NCBI RefSeq assembly: GCF_947090785.1
Contig: NZ_OX352320.1
Coordinates: 4,453,001 to 4,517,000, forward strand
Direction of reading: 5' to 3'
Origin: Rheinheimera sp. MM224
GTDB lineage: Bacteria > Pseudomonadota > Gammaproteobacteria > Enterobacterales > Alteromonadaceae
DNA: 64,000 bases
Of the stretch, positions 47,696 through 55,347 are shown piece after piece (within the stretch, counting starts at the first letter, position 1; each line of letters begins with the position of its first letter). The notes under the pieces were generated by a model. The model saw only the letters and a program-made list of their open reading frames with translations. It had not been told where the DNA came from and did not search any database. The translations under genes and the position numbers were made by a program.

Positions 47696-47710
47696 TATTG
47701 TCCTACAATA
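47696..47710. promoter_or_regulatory. candidate GntR (FadR-type) operator upstream of GH51
   Basis: TATTGT, CCT, ACAATA: a perfect dyad fitting the TnGTnnnACnA pattern of FadR-subfamily GntR regulators, about 190 bp before the arabinofuranosidase start. No GntR gene is in the window, so the link is inference. Confidence 0.4.
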
Positions 47711-47761
47711 GGATGTATAAAAAACCCGCACTACCGACAGCACATCAAACTCCCCACCTAG

Positions 47762-47876
47762 CCAAAGTAATTGGAATTGCAGGGAGGCGACAAGCTAGCA
47801 CTATCCAGGGAGCACACCTATGCAACCAGGGTGAGTAACGCAATAAACAAAGCTGCGGTTTCAAGTACGAAGGGTA
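47762..47876 (+). repeat. dispersed intergenic element, copy C
   Basis: CCAAAGTAATTGGAATTGCA, GGGAGGCGACAAGCTAG, a central dyad region CCAGGGAGCACACC/TATGCAACCAGGGTGAG, and an end GTTTCAAGTACGAAGGGT. It ends 20 nt before the GH51 start. Confidence 0.8.
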
Positions 47877-47896
47877 GAAATCAACAGGAGAAGTCG

Positions 47897-49438
47897 ATGA
47901 GAATAATAAAACCACTATTGCTGGCCCTTGGTTTTGGCTTGAGCGCCAGCGCTCTTTCCGCCACACAAATTCAGCTTGATAGCAGTGCCAAAGGTGCTGT
48001 GATCAATAAAAATATCTACGGTCAGTTTGCCGAACATTTGGGCCGTGGCATTTATGAAGGCCTTTGGGTTGGCCCGGATTCTAAAATTGCCAATACCAAA
48101 GGCTTTCGTAACGACGTTTTAGCCGCACTAAAAGACTTACATGTACCTTTGATCCGTTGGCCAGGCGGTTGTTTTGCCGACGAATACCATTGGCGTGATG
48201 GCGTAGGCCCTAAAGATAAAAGACCAGTCAAATTAAACACCAACTGGGGCGGCGTCGAAGAAGATAACGCTGTCGGCACCCATGAGTTTTTTGATCTGGT
48301 GGAATTGCTGGGCGCCGAAGCTTACGTCAATGGCAACCTCGGCACAGGCACGCCACAGGAAATGGCTGAATGGCTGGAATATATGACGGCCGAAGGCAAA
48401 TCAACGCTAGCCGAATTGCGTCGCAAAAATGGCCGCAATAAGCCATTTAAAGTGCATTATTTTGGTGTAGGCAATGAAGCCTGGGGTTGTGGCGGTAACA
48501 TGTCGGTGGAGTACTACACCAACTTGTATAAGCATTACACCACCTTCCTGAAAACTCCGGCCAACAATACCCCCAAATGGATAGCCAGCGGCAGCCACAG
48601 TGAAGACACCTCCTGGGCTGACTATATGACAGCCAATATCAAACAAAAAATGGATGCAGTCAGTTTCCACTACTACACCCTGCCAACAGGCAAATGGGAT
48701 GTAAAAGGCGCGGCGCTGCAATTCCCGGAAAGCGAGTGGATCAGCACCATGCAGCGCACACTGGCAATGGACGGTTTTATCACCAATAACAAAAAGGTGA
48801 TGGATAAACATGATCCTGAGAAAAAAGTCGGCTTTTACGTCGATGAATGGGGCACCTGGTTCGACGTGGAAAAAGGCGAGAACCCGGGCTTTTTGTATCA
48901 GCAAAACAGCTTAAGAGACGCCATAGTGGCGGCACTAAACTTCAATATTTTCCATAAGCATGCCGACCGGGTGCATATGACCAATATTGCGCAGATGGTG
49001 AACGTATTACAGGCCATGATACTGACGGATAAGGAAAAAATGATCCTGACTCCTACTTATCACGCCTTTAAAATGTATGTGCCATTTCAGGACGCCACAG
49101 CCTTACCGCTGAAGCTGAGTAATGTACCGGATTACAAACTGGGTGAGGTGTCAGTACCAGCAATTAGCGCAACAGCAGCCAAAGCTAAAGATGGTTCTGT
49201 CTATCTCGCGCTGGTGAATGCCAATCCAAATAAAGCGGAAACAGCAGATATCAATCTGGATGGTATTAAGATTAACAGCGTATCAGGCCAGTTACTGACT
49301 GCGCACGCTATGGATACTCACAATACTTTCGCTAAACCAGAAGCCATCAAGCCAACAGCCTTCAGTGCCAAAGGTAAAAACGGCAAACTAAGCCTGGAAC
49401 TGCCTGCGAAGTCTATAGTGGTGGTAAAAGTGCAATAA
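47897..49438 (+). CDS. GH51 alpha-L-arabinofuranosidase, exported
   Basis: A 513-residue GH51 enzyme that releases terminal alpha-L-arabinofuranose from arabinoxylan or arabinan. ATG 47897 follows CAGGAG; the frame open to 47771 lies in the repeat and is rejected. A signal peptide ends ALSA (about 21), unlike most GH51 proteins, which are cytoplasmic. Acid/base Glu194 is in GVGNEAWGCGG and nucleophile Glu317 in YVDEWGTW; RWPGGCFADEYHWRDGVGP is the family block. The C-terminal beta domain spans about 395-513. It sits about 20 kb from the xylan locus but fits its biology. Confidence 0.94.
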   Translation: MRIIKPLLLALGFGLSASALSATQIQLDSSAKGAVINKNIYGQFAEHLGRGIYEGLWVGPDSKIANTKGFRNDVLAALKDLHVPLIRWPGGCFADEYHWRDGVGPKDKRPVKLNTNWGGVEEDNAVGTHEFFDLVELLGAEAYVNGNLGTGTPQEMAEWLEYMTAEGKSTLAELRRKNGRNKPFKVHYFGVGNEAWGCGGNMSVEYYTNLYKHYTTFLKTPANNTPKWIASGSHSEDTSWADYMTANIKQKMDAVSFHYYTLPTGKWDVKGAALQFPESEWISTMQRTLAMDGFITNNKKVMDKHDPEKKVGFYVDEWGTWFDVEKGENPGFLYQQNSLRDAIVAALNFNIFHKHADRVHMTNIAQMVNVLQAMILTDKEKMILTPTYHAFKMYVPFQDATALPLKLSNVPDYKLGEVSVPAISATAAKAKDGSVYLALVNANPNKAETADINLDGIKINSVSGQLLTAHAMDTHNTFAKPEAIKPTAFSAKGKNGKLSLELPAKSIVVVKVQ

Positions 49439-49462
49439 GCTGACGGGTCACTCACAGCTATC

Positions 49463-49490
49463 AAAAGGGCAATTCAATTTGCCCTTTTTT
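49463..49490 (+). terminator. rho-independent terminator of the GH51 gene
   Basis: AAAAGGGCAA, ATTCAA-type loop, TTGCCC followed by six T, about 25 nt after the stop codon. Confidence 0.88.
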
Positions 49491-49501
49491 ATAGGCCAGA
49501 G

Positions 49502-49999
49502 CTAACGCAGAAAAGAAAAACCTTCCGGATACTGATGCCAGCCATCAAAATCACCTTTAGTTAAAGGCACTTTCTGAGCCCGGGCTATGGCGTACACCAT
49601 GCCGTAGTGAAAGTAGAAATTCGGCAAAGCATAGAGATACAAAAACTGCTCCCCTGTTAGTTCCAGCTCTGCAAAACCAGCCGTAGTTTCAATACGTTTT
49701 TGCTGCCAACCGACAAAATCCTCAGCGTGAAGTGACTGTAAGAACTCTATGGTTAAATGGATTTGCTGCTCTAAATCAGCCCAACTTGGTTTGGGCTTGC
49801 CAAAAATTGGTTTTTCCTTATCAGCCAATGGACTACAAGCACGCAACGAAAAACAAATAGCGGTTTGCGCCTGCTGCCATAACGGAAATTGTTCAGGTGT
49901 TAAAGCGGCATCCAACAAAGCAGCATCGTGCTGCTGAATTTTCTGCAGCGACAAAGCCAACTGGCGCAAAGGATGAATAAAAAGCACATTGGGTAACAT
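49502..49999 (-). CDS. DUF1993-family protein
   Basis: A 165-residue soluble helical protein of the DUF1993 type (DinB-like fold expected). Family-like blocks are LPNVLFIHPLRQLALSLQK, KPSWADLEQQIHLTIEFL and LYALPNFYFHYGMVYAIAR. ATG 49999 has AGGA 7 nt upstream; the frame is open to 50053. Function unknown. It is convergent with the GH51 gene and separated from it by the GH51 terminator. Confidence 0.8.
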   Translation of the reverse strand: MLPNVLFIHPLRQLALSLQKIQQHDAALLDAALTPEQFPLWQQAQTAICFSLRACSPLADKEKPIFGKPKPSWADLEQQIHLTIEFLQSLHAEDFVGWQQKRIETTAGFAELELTGEQFLYLYALPNFYFHYGMVYAIARAQKVPLTKGDFDGWHQYPEGFSFLR

Positions 50000-50247
50000 A
50001 GAGTTGTCCTTTCTCAATGCTAAAAATCCTGGAATAAATTGCGGAGCAAACAACCTTTAGGGTTATCCGCCAACACCCGCAGCATAACGCCAAAATCAGT
50101 TTAATACAGCCATCTAATATTGATGAGATCGACATGACACAAATACGTGTCGAAAAAATACGTTTTTTTAAACATGTTTTCCTGATATGTCGATGCTATC
50201 GACCTATTTCGGCTTGGGCAGGAACAGAATTTGAAGATTAATTGTAG

Positions 50248-50268
50248 GGGTGACCTTTATGGTCACCC
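50248..50268. repeat. variant GTAGGGG REP-like palindrome
   Basis: GGGTGACC, TTTAT, GGTCACCC, flanked by TGTAG on the left as in the GTAGGGGCGGG copies. It lies just after the higA stop codon and may end the higBA transcript. The rest of the gap to 50000 holds AT-rich dyads (GACAC..GTGTC near 50136) but no gene. Confidence 0.5.
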
Positions 50269-50284
50269 GCTGCGGTGTGTGATG

Positions 50285-50581
50285 TCAGGCAAATTCCAAC
50301 TGATAAGGCAACACCTGTAATTGTGCTTGTTGCTCACGCACCAGCCACAGATCGTAGGCGTTTTGTAACCGAAGCCAATGCTCAGCCGAAGGTTTGCTAA
50401 ATGCCAGTTCCAGACGCAGTGCCATTTCCGGTGTAATAGCGCCTCTGGCATTCAGTACTTTGGATAAGGTTTTACGGCTGATATTTAAATGCGCCGAAAC
50501 ATCAGTCACAGTTAAAGCCAAAGGCTCAATAATCAGCTCTTTCAGAATCTCACCAGGGTGAGCCGGGTTATGCATACTCAT
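50285..50581 (-). CDS. higA: HigA antitoxin
   Basis: A 98-residue Xre-type antitoxin. It starts MSMHNPAHPGEILKELIIEP, the family start, followed by a helix-turn-helix (about 25-60, LTVTDVSAHLNISRKTLSKV) and KPSAEHWLRLQNAYDLW. It binds and neutralises HigB and represses the operon. Its ATG overlaps the higB stop by one base (TAATG), and the toxin gene comes first, the order typical of higBA. Confidence 0.93.
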   Translation of the reverse strand: MSMHNPAHPGEILKELIIEPLALTVTDVSAHLNISRKTLSKVLNARGAITPEMALRLELAFSKPSAEHWLRLQNAYDLWLVREQQAQLQVLPYQLEFA

Positions 50582-50859
50582 TAGTGATAATCCTCGTAGT
50601 TAACAATTTCAGCATCCCGGCCAACAAATCTGAATGTGACGCGCCAATTTCCATTCACGGTGACAGACCAAATACCTTTCCGGTCACCCGAAAGTTCATG
50701 CAGCCGAAGGCCAGGCAGATCCATATCATCTATGGCTTCCGCCTGATCAAGGTTTGACAGGATAAGTCTCAGGCGATTCTGATGCTTGGCCTTTATGCCA
50801 GCCGTACTGCCTGTTTTATAGAAGCGCTCAAGACCTTTATGTTTAAAGTTCTTAATCAT
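50581..50859 (-). CDS. higB: HigB toxin (RelE-like mRNA endonuclease)
   Basis: 92 residues from ATG 50859, the usual HigB length and start (MIKNFKHKGLERFYKTGS). An upstream ATG at 50877 falls between the -35 and -10 boxes of the operon promoter and cannot be the start. Conserved blocks are LDQAEAIDDMDLPGLRLHEL and NWRVTFRF..AEIVNYEDYH. It cleaves mRNA at the ribosome. With the -10 box ending 6 nt before the ATG, the mRNA is probably leaderless or nearly so. Confidence 0.93.
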   Translation of the reverse strand: MIKNFKHKGLERFYKTGSTAGIKAKHQNRLRLILSNLDQAEAIDDMDLPGLRLHELSGDRKGIWSVTVNGNWRVTFRFVGRDAEIVNYEDYH

Positions 50860-50865
50860 GTCAAA

Positions 50866-50893
50866 ATTGTAACCCATGAGGTTACATTGTCAA
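50866..50893 (-). promoter_or_regulatory. higBA promoter with overlapping HigA operator
   Basis: On the minus strand TTGACA (50893-50888), 16 bp, TACAAT (50871-50866). A perfect dyad TGTAACC-CATGA-GGTTACA (50868-50886) covers the spacer and part of the -10 box, the expected place for HigA repression. Confidence 0.75.
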
Positions 50894-50930
50894 GATCGTG
50901 CAGCTGATCCCAAACAACTATCTCGCCACC

Positions 50931-50978
50931 GCGACAAATGTCGCAGATTTTGCTTGACCTTGCTGTGACATTTGTCGC
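50931..50978. promoter_or_regulatory. pair of BlaI-type operators
   Basis: GCGACA-AA-TGTCGC (50931-50944) and GTGACA-TT-TGTCGC (50965-50978), with centres 34 bp apart, before the blaI-like gene. The GACA..TGTC dyad has the shape of BlaI/MecI operators. A possible promoter is TTGCTG (50960) with TAAAAG (50983), 17-bp spacing; the second dyad lies across it. Confidence 0.7.
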
Positions 50979-51014
50979 ACTCTAAAAGCATAGTGAAATC
51001 ACAGACTCCATTTT

Positions 51015-51413
51015 ATGCACCAACCTACGGCCCCTGAGCTGGAAATTCTGAAATTATTGTGGTTAAAACAACCTCTGACTGCGCGTGAATTGCATGATGA
51101 GCTGGAGTCTGTATTGGGCTGGGGTTATTCTTCTACCCGCAAAACTCTGGAGCGTATGGGCGAAAAAGGTTTTGTCGCTTGTGAAACTTTGGGCAATAAA
51201 AATAGCTATAAAGCGCTACTGGATAAAATGCCAACGCTGGCAGCTTTTGCGCAGGATTTTGCCCGCAGGGTATTTGAGCTGAATGGTCCTTTGCCCGTGG
51301 CCATGTTTGCCAACAGCAAGCTGGTGAATGCCGATGAAATGGCTGATTTGGAAAAACTGCTGGCTGATTTAGCGCAGCAGCAAAAGGCTCCAATCAACAA
51401 TGGGGAGGCTTAA
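51015..51413 (+). CDS. BlaI/MecI-family repressor
   Basis: A 132-residue winged-helix repressor of the BlaI/MecI/CopY family: MHQPTAPELEILKLLWLKQP, LTARELHDELESVLGWGYSS then TRKTLERMGEKGFV. In known systems the repressor is cleaved after an M56 membrane protease is activated. The next gene encodes an M56 protein, separated by 1 nt. Two GACA-NN-TGTC dyads lie upstream, suggesting autorepression of the whole operon. The ribosome site is weak. Confidence 0.92.
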   Translation: MHQPTAPELEILKLLWLKQPLTARELHDELESVLGWGYSSTRKTLERMGEKGFVACETLGNKNSYKALLDKMPTLAAFAQDFARRVFELNGPLPVAMFANSKLVNADEMADLEKLLADLAQQQKAPINNGEA

Positions 51414-51414
51414 G

Positions 51415-52797
51415 ATGGCTGAACAATTGTTGTTGTCCTTGCTGCTTTGTAGCCTTTGGTCTGGTTTACTTTGGTTTTCCAGTCAGTTTTTGCTAAAGAA
51501 ATTCAGCGCTTTGCAGCATTGGCCCGCTTTGTATTGGTGTTTACTGGCTTTAAGTTTTTTACCTTTATTGCCTATGCCGGAGCTGTATCAGCACTGGACT
51601 GTACCTTCGGTATTACTGCTGGATACGGTCAGCTCGGTGCAAGCTTTAACGGCTCAGCCACTACACCCGTCTTTACTAGAACCTCCGATTGAGACCGCCT
51701 TTTACTGGCGTATGGCCTTGAGTTTGATTGCCATTATCAGCCTGTTATCGCTTTGGCGTTTAGTTAAACAATGGCAGCAGGTGCAGCGGCTGATCCAGCT
51801 GTCCGAACCTTTAGACAAGACTTTGCTGCTCAACAAAACACAACTGGAATGCTTACCCAGTCAATTTGAAATTCGCCAAACCCAGGCCGCTATTTCGCCT
51901 TTTGTTGCCGGCTGGAACCGCATGGTATTGGTGTTGCCCGCTTATATAGAAGATATGTCAGAGCAGCAGCGCCAGTTATTGCTCGATCACGAACTGGTGC
52001 ATTTACAACGACGCGACCCACAACAGCTGTTACTACTGAGGGTTCTGGTGGCTTTATGCTGGTTTAACCCGGTATTACGACGGATTGAACAGGCCTTTAT
52101 TCGCAGTATGGAATTGGCGGTAGACAAAGCTGTACTTCAAAAGCAGCCAGAGCAAGCGCTGTTGTACGGCCAAACCTTGCTTTGCAGCTTAAAGCAAAGT
52201 CAGGCAGAGCAGATGCCAGCGCTGATGCCGGGTTTTATTCAAAGCAATGCCAGCCAAAGTTTTTATCAGCAACGTTTGCAGCAGTTATTTCAGCCAGCTC
52301 CTGTGTTGTCCTTCTGGCAAAAATGGCGCGCTACAGCGGTTTTATGTAGCACTGCTTTGCTGCTGAATGTGGGCTGTGCTCAGCTTAGCTTCAGCTCGCC
52401 GCCACAAGAATGGGTATTACCGGTTGGCAAAGTGCCTATCAACTCTTTTTATGGTGAAAAACACCCGTTTCGCAAAAACCGCCCACACCAGGGGCTGGAT
52501 TTTGGTGCCAAACGTGGCGCTACTGTAAAAGCGGCGCAAAAAGGCAAAGTGCTGATAGCGGATGCCAAAAGCTTACATGACAGATATGGCAAAGCTGTGT
52601 TGATTGACCATGGCCATGGTTATCAAACGCTGTATGCACATCTGGATGATTTTTATATAAAACCAGGCCAGACAGTAGAACCGGGCCAGCCTATAGGCAA
52701 AGTGGGATCGACAGGCCGGGTGACAGGGCCACATTTACATTTTGAATTGCTGGTCGAAGGCAAACAGCAAGATCCAACTCCTTATTTAAAGTTGTAG
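51415..52797 (+). CDS. M56 (BlaR1-type) membrane protease fused to M23 peptidoglycan endopeptidase
   Basis: 460 residues from ATG 51415 (GGGGAGG upstream). Residues 1-320 form the M56 part: membrane segments near 5-30, 38-53, 98-115, 205-218 and 303-320, zinc motif HELVH (192-196) and SMELAVDKAV (Glu233). BlaR1 has a penicillin-binding sensor after the last membrane segment; here there is instead an M23/LytM domain (about 333-460) with all zinc ligands (HQGLD 358-362, His409 in YAHLD, HLH 440-442). It could sense or cut peptidoglycan and signal to the BlaI-like repressor. The fusion is seen directly; the signalling role is inference. Confidence 0.9.
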   Translation: MAEQLLLSLLLCSLWSGLLWFSSQFLLKKFSALQHWPALYWCLLALSFLPLLPMPELYQHWTVPSVLLLDTVSSVQALTAQPLHPSLLEPPIETAFYWRMALSLIAIISLLSLWRLVKQWQQVQRLIQLSEPLDKTLLLNKTQLECLPSQFEIRQTQAAISPFVAGWNRMVLVLPAYIEDMSEQQRQLLLDHELVHLQRRDPQQLLLLRVLVALCWFNPVLRRIEQAFIRSMELAVDKAVLQKQPEQALLYGQTLLCSLKQSQAEQMPALMPGFIQSNASQSFYQQRLQQLFQPAPVLSFWQKWRATAVLCSTALLLNVGCAQLSFSSPPQEWVLPVGKVPINSFYGEKHPFRKNRPHQGLDFGAKRGATVKAAQKGKVLIADAKSLHDRYGKAVLIDHGHGYQTLYAHLDDFYIKPGQTVEPGQPIGKVGSTGRVTGPHLHFELLVEGKQQDPTPYLKL

Positions 52798-52813
52798 CAG
52801 TTAAGGCAACCTG

Positions 52814-53941
52814 ATGAAATTATTTATAAAAACCACCTTATGCAGCCTCTTGCTCTGCGCTTTTTCAACCTCAGCACAGTTTCAGCAAACCGAACTGCTG
52901 CAAGGGCTGGATTTGCAGTTTAGGGTGCAGCTAAACAAAGCCAAAGTGCCAGGCGGTGCTTATGCGGTAGTGCGTGGTAACCAGATTATTGCCACTGGCA
53001 GTTATGGTGTGCGTGCTATGGGCAAGCCAGAAAAAATTGATGCCGATACCGTATTCCGGCTGGCCTCAGTATCAAAAACTTTTACCGGTGGCATCAGCGT
53101 ATTAGCCGCTCAGCAAGGCAAAGTGAATTTAGACTTGCCGTTGATTAACTATGTACCTGAATTTAAATTAAAAACATCTGCTGCCACCCGGCAAATTAAG
53201 GTGGATCAGGTACTCAGCCAAAGCACGGGTTTAATGCCGCATGCTTATGAAAACCTGTTGGAAGCTAAACAAACTCCAGAACAAATTTTGCCAAAGTTTC
53301 AAGAGCTGGCGCCAGGCTGTAAACCTGGTACTTGTTACAGCTATCAGAATATTGTGTTTGCTTTACTGGATCAGGTTTTAAGCCGTGGCACCGGAAAAGC
53401 TTATGAAGAGTTACTGCCTGAACGTATTTTTAAACCTCTGCAAATGAGCACAGCCTCTGTGGGTTATGCACCATTTTTAGCCACTGAAAACAAAGCCATG
53501 CCACATAAAAGAGGCGGTAAAGGCTGGCGTCCGGTCAAAATAGACCCGAATTTTTATTGGGTCAATCCAGCCGCAGGAGTCAATGCCAGCGTCAATGATA
53601 TGGCCAAATACCTGATAGCCATGCTGGGTCATAAGCCTGGTGTATTCAGCGCTGAAGCTTTGGCGCAGTTGCAACAACCTATGGTGAGGTTACGAGGCAA
53701 ACCTCGCTGGCCGGTTTGGCAACAATTCAAGCAGGTATCCAGCTGGTATGGCCGTGGCTGGCGGGTGATCCAATACGATGAAAACAAACTGTTTTATCAC
53801 GGTGGTGTAGTGGACGGTTTCCGGCCTTATATCGCTTATTCACCAGAGCAGGACATAGGTTTAGTACTGCTGACCAATGCCGAAGCTGATATCACAGGCG
53901 ATTTAGCCAAATGGTTCTGGCAACAGGTGTTAAGTTCATAA
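52814..53941 (+). CDS. class C beta-lactamase-like serine hydrolase, exported
   Basis: A 375-residue protein with a signal peptide ending STSA (about 21). The penicillin-binding fold motifs are SVSK (Ser85, Lys88), YQN (Tyr177-Asn179) and HGG (329-331). This set is shared by AmpC lactamases, EstB-type esterases and DD-peptidases; HGG in place of KTG is more usual for the esterase/peptidase side. It lies 16 nt after the M56-M23 gene and is probably controlled by the BlaI-like repressor. True beta-lactamase activity is uncertain; peptidoglycan remodelling is a reasonable alternative. Confidence 0.85.
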   Translation: MKLFIKTTLCSLLLCAFSTSAQFQQTELLQGLDLQFRVQLNKAKVPGGAYAVVRGNQIIATGSYGVRAMGKPEKIDADTVFRLASVSKTFTGGISVLAAQQGKVNLDLPLINYVPEFKLKTSAATRQIKVDQVLSQSTGLMPHAYENLLEAKQTPEQILPKFQELAPGCKPGTCYSYQNIVFALLDQVLSRGTGKAYEELLPERIFKPLQMSTASVGYAPFLATENKAMPHKRGGKGWRPVKIDPNFYWVNPAAGVNASVNDMAKYLIAMLGHKPGVFSAEALAQLQQPMVRLRGKPRWPVWQQFKQVSSWYGRGWRVIQYDENKLFYHGGVVDGFRPYIAYSPEQDIGLVLLTNAEADITGDLAKWFWQQVLSS

Positions 53942-53957
53942 TTCATAAGGATTCGAT

Positions 53958-54857
53958 ATGAGATGGTTTATCGTTTTGTGTGCCTTGTTCAGCCTGAACT
54001 TATCGGCAGAAGAACAATTCCCGGCCTGGGAATTACCTAATACTCAGGTGCATCAGTTACCAGCGCAAAGCAATGGCCGCCATTACGAAGTTTGGGTTGA
54101 ACTGCCACCTTCCTATGGCAAAACAGAGAAGAAATTTCCGGTACTTTTTGTGTCTGATGCCAATTACGCTTTTCCGCTGATCCGTAGTATCCGCAACCGT
54201 TTGGGCGCTGGAGGTCAGAATATTGAAGACTTTATCATTGTAGGTTTGTCCTACGCCCAGGGAGATAACCCAACAGATAGCCGCAGCCTGGATTACACCC
54301 CAACTAATGTCTTAAAGCGGGCAAAGAAACCGGGTGAAAATTTCAGTGCTAAAGCTTATGGCGGCGCGGCTTTATACGCCCAGTATCTGCAACAACAAGT
54401 GATCCCTTTTGTATTAAATAACTATCAGGTAGACCCCAAACGTAAGCTTTTTGTTGGTCATTCGTATGGTGGCCTATTAGGTGCACAAATCCTGCTGACC
54501 CAGCCCGATACTTTTGATACCTATATTCTAAGCAGCCCATCCTTGTGGTTTGACGATAAAACAATGTTCAAGCTGGAGCAGCAGTACGCGGCCACACACA
54601 AAGATTTAACAGCCAGGGTGCAGCTCTATGCCGCTGAATTTGAACAGATAAAACCAGGGCCACGTTATGCCAACAGAGTGAGCATAGTGGATGACATGCT
54701 ATTGTTTGAGAAAACCCTGAAAAGCCGTAATTACTCAGGCTTACAGATCCAAAGCCAGATTATTGCCGACGAAGATCACCTCTCTGTGTTTCCGTCTATG
54801 ATAAGCCGGGCTCTGGTTACACTCTTACCAGGCTATGGCCCTTATACGCCGGGCTAA
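53958..54857 (+). CDS. exported alpha/beta hydrolase, IroE/BesA-like esterase
   Basis: A 299-residue alpha/beta-hydrolase with a signal peptide of about 17 residues. The nucleophile elbow is FVGHSYGGLLGA and the catalytic His is probably in DEDHLSVFPSM. PVLFVSDANYAFPLIRS and SSPSLWFDDKTMF match the esterase-D / siderophore-esterase (IroE, BesA) group, some members of which hydrolyse peptides or cyclic esters. AAGGA precedes the ATG. It is last gene of the four-gene BlaI-type operon; its role there is unknown. Confidence 0.85.
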   Translation: MRWFIVLCALFSLNLSAEEQFPAWELPNTQVHQLPAQSNGRHYEVWVELPPSYGKTEKKFPVLFVSDANYAFPLIRSIRNRLGAGGQNIEDFIIVGLSYAQGDNPTDSRSLDYTPTNVLKRAKKPGENFSAKAYGGAALYAQYLQQQVIPFVLNNYQVDPKRKLFVGHSYGGLLGAQILLTQPDTFDTYILSSPSLWFDDKTMFKLEQQYAATHKDLTARVQLYAAEFEQIKPGPRYANRVSIVDDMLLFEKTLKSRNYSGLQIQSQIIADEDHLSVFPSMISRALVTLLPGYGPYTPG

Positions 54858-54918
54858 ACATTGCTAAAACAAGGTGTAACTGCTGTAATGCTTTTATCTT
54901 GATTCAGATGGGTCTGTT

Positions 54919-55347
54919 ATGGAAATTCTGGATTTATCCGCTTTAGTTTTGGCTTGCAAGTCCTTGTCTGAAGCAGTGCAGGACAGCAAAAATCAGAGTT
55001 TTATCGCCAGCTTATCTGACAGTCAGAAGCGTCTGGTGGTGGCTGGTGTGATCCAAAACTTTGAGTTCTGTTATGAGCTTTGCGTCAAAATGATTAAACG
55101 TCAGTTGGAACAAGATGCGGCGGCATTAAGCGATATAGACCAATACTCTTTTCGGGATTTAATTCGTACCGCTATGGAAAAAGGTTTGCTGGACGACCCA
55201 GAGCTTTGGTTTGAGTTCAGGCGGCAACGCAATATTACGTCTCACACTTATGATCAGGACAAAGCTTCTGTTGTGTATCAGGCCGCTTTGAGTTTTGAAA
55301 CGCAGGCTTTATCTGTGCTAAAGCGGTTGCAGCAACGTAATGCTTAA
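54919..55347 (+). CDS. HEPN-domain protein of the HI0074 / HepT type
   Basis: A 142-residue all-helical protein of the nucleotidyltransferase-substrate-binding family. The HEPN ribonuclease motif Rx4H is present (Arg104-His109, RNITSH). LVVAGVIQNFEFCYELCVKMIKRQL is the family dimer block. With the next gene it forms a HEPN/MNT pair, a class that includes toxin-antitoxin systems in which the MNT enzyme AMPylates the HEPN toxin. The stop overlaps the next gene by 8 nt. Confidence 0.88.
   Translation: MEILDLSALVLACKSLSEAVQDSKNQSFIASLSDSQKRLVVAGVIQNFEFCYELCVKMIKRQLEQDAAALSDIDQYSFRDLIRTAMEKGLLDDPELWFEFRRQRNITSHTYDQDKASVVYQAALSFETQALSVLKRLQQRNA

Noticed and set aside
52814-53941. Calling the serine hydrolase an AmpC beta-lactamase
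   Set aside because: SVSK and YQN fit, but HGG replaces KTG and the family is broad; resistance function cannot be claimed from sequence.
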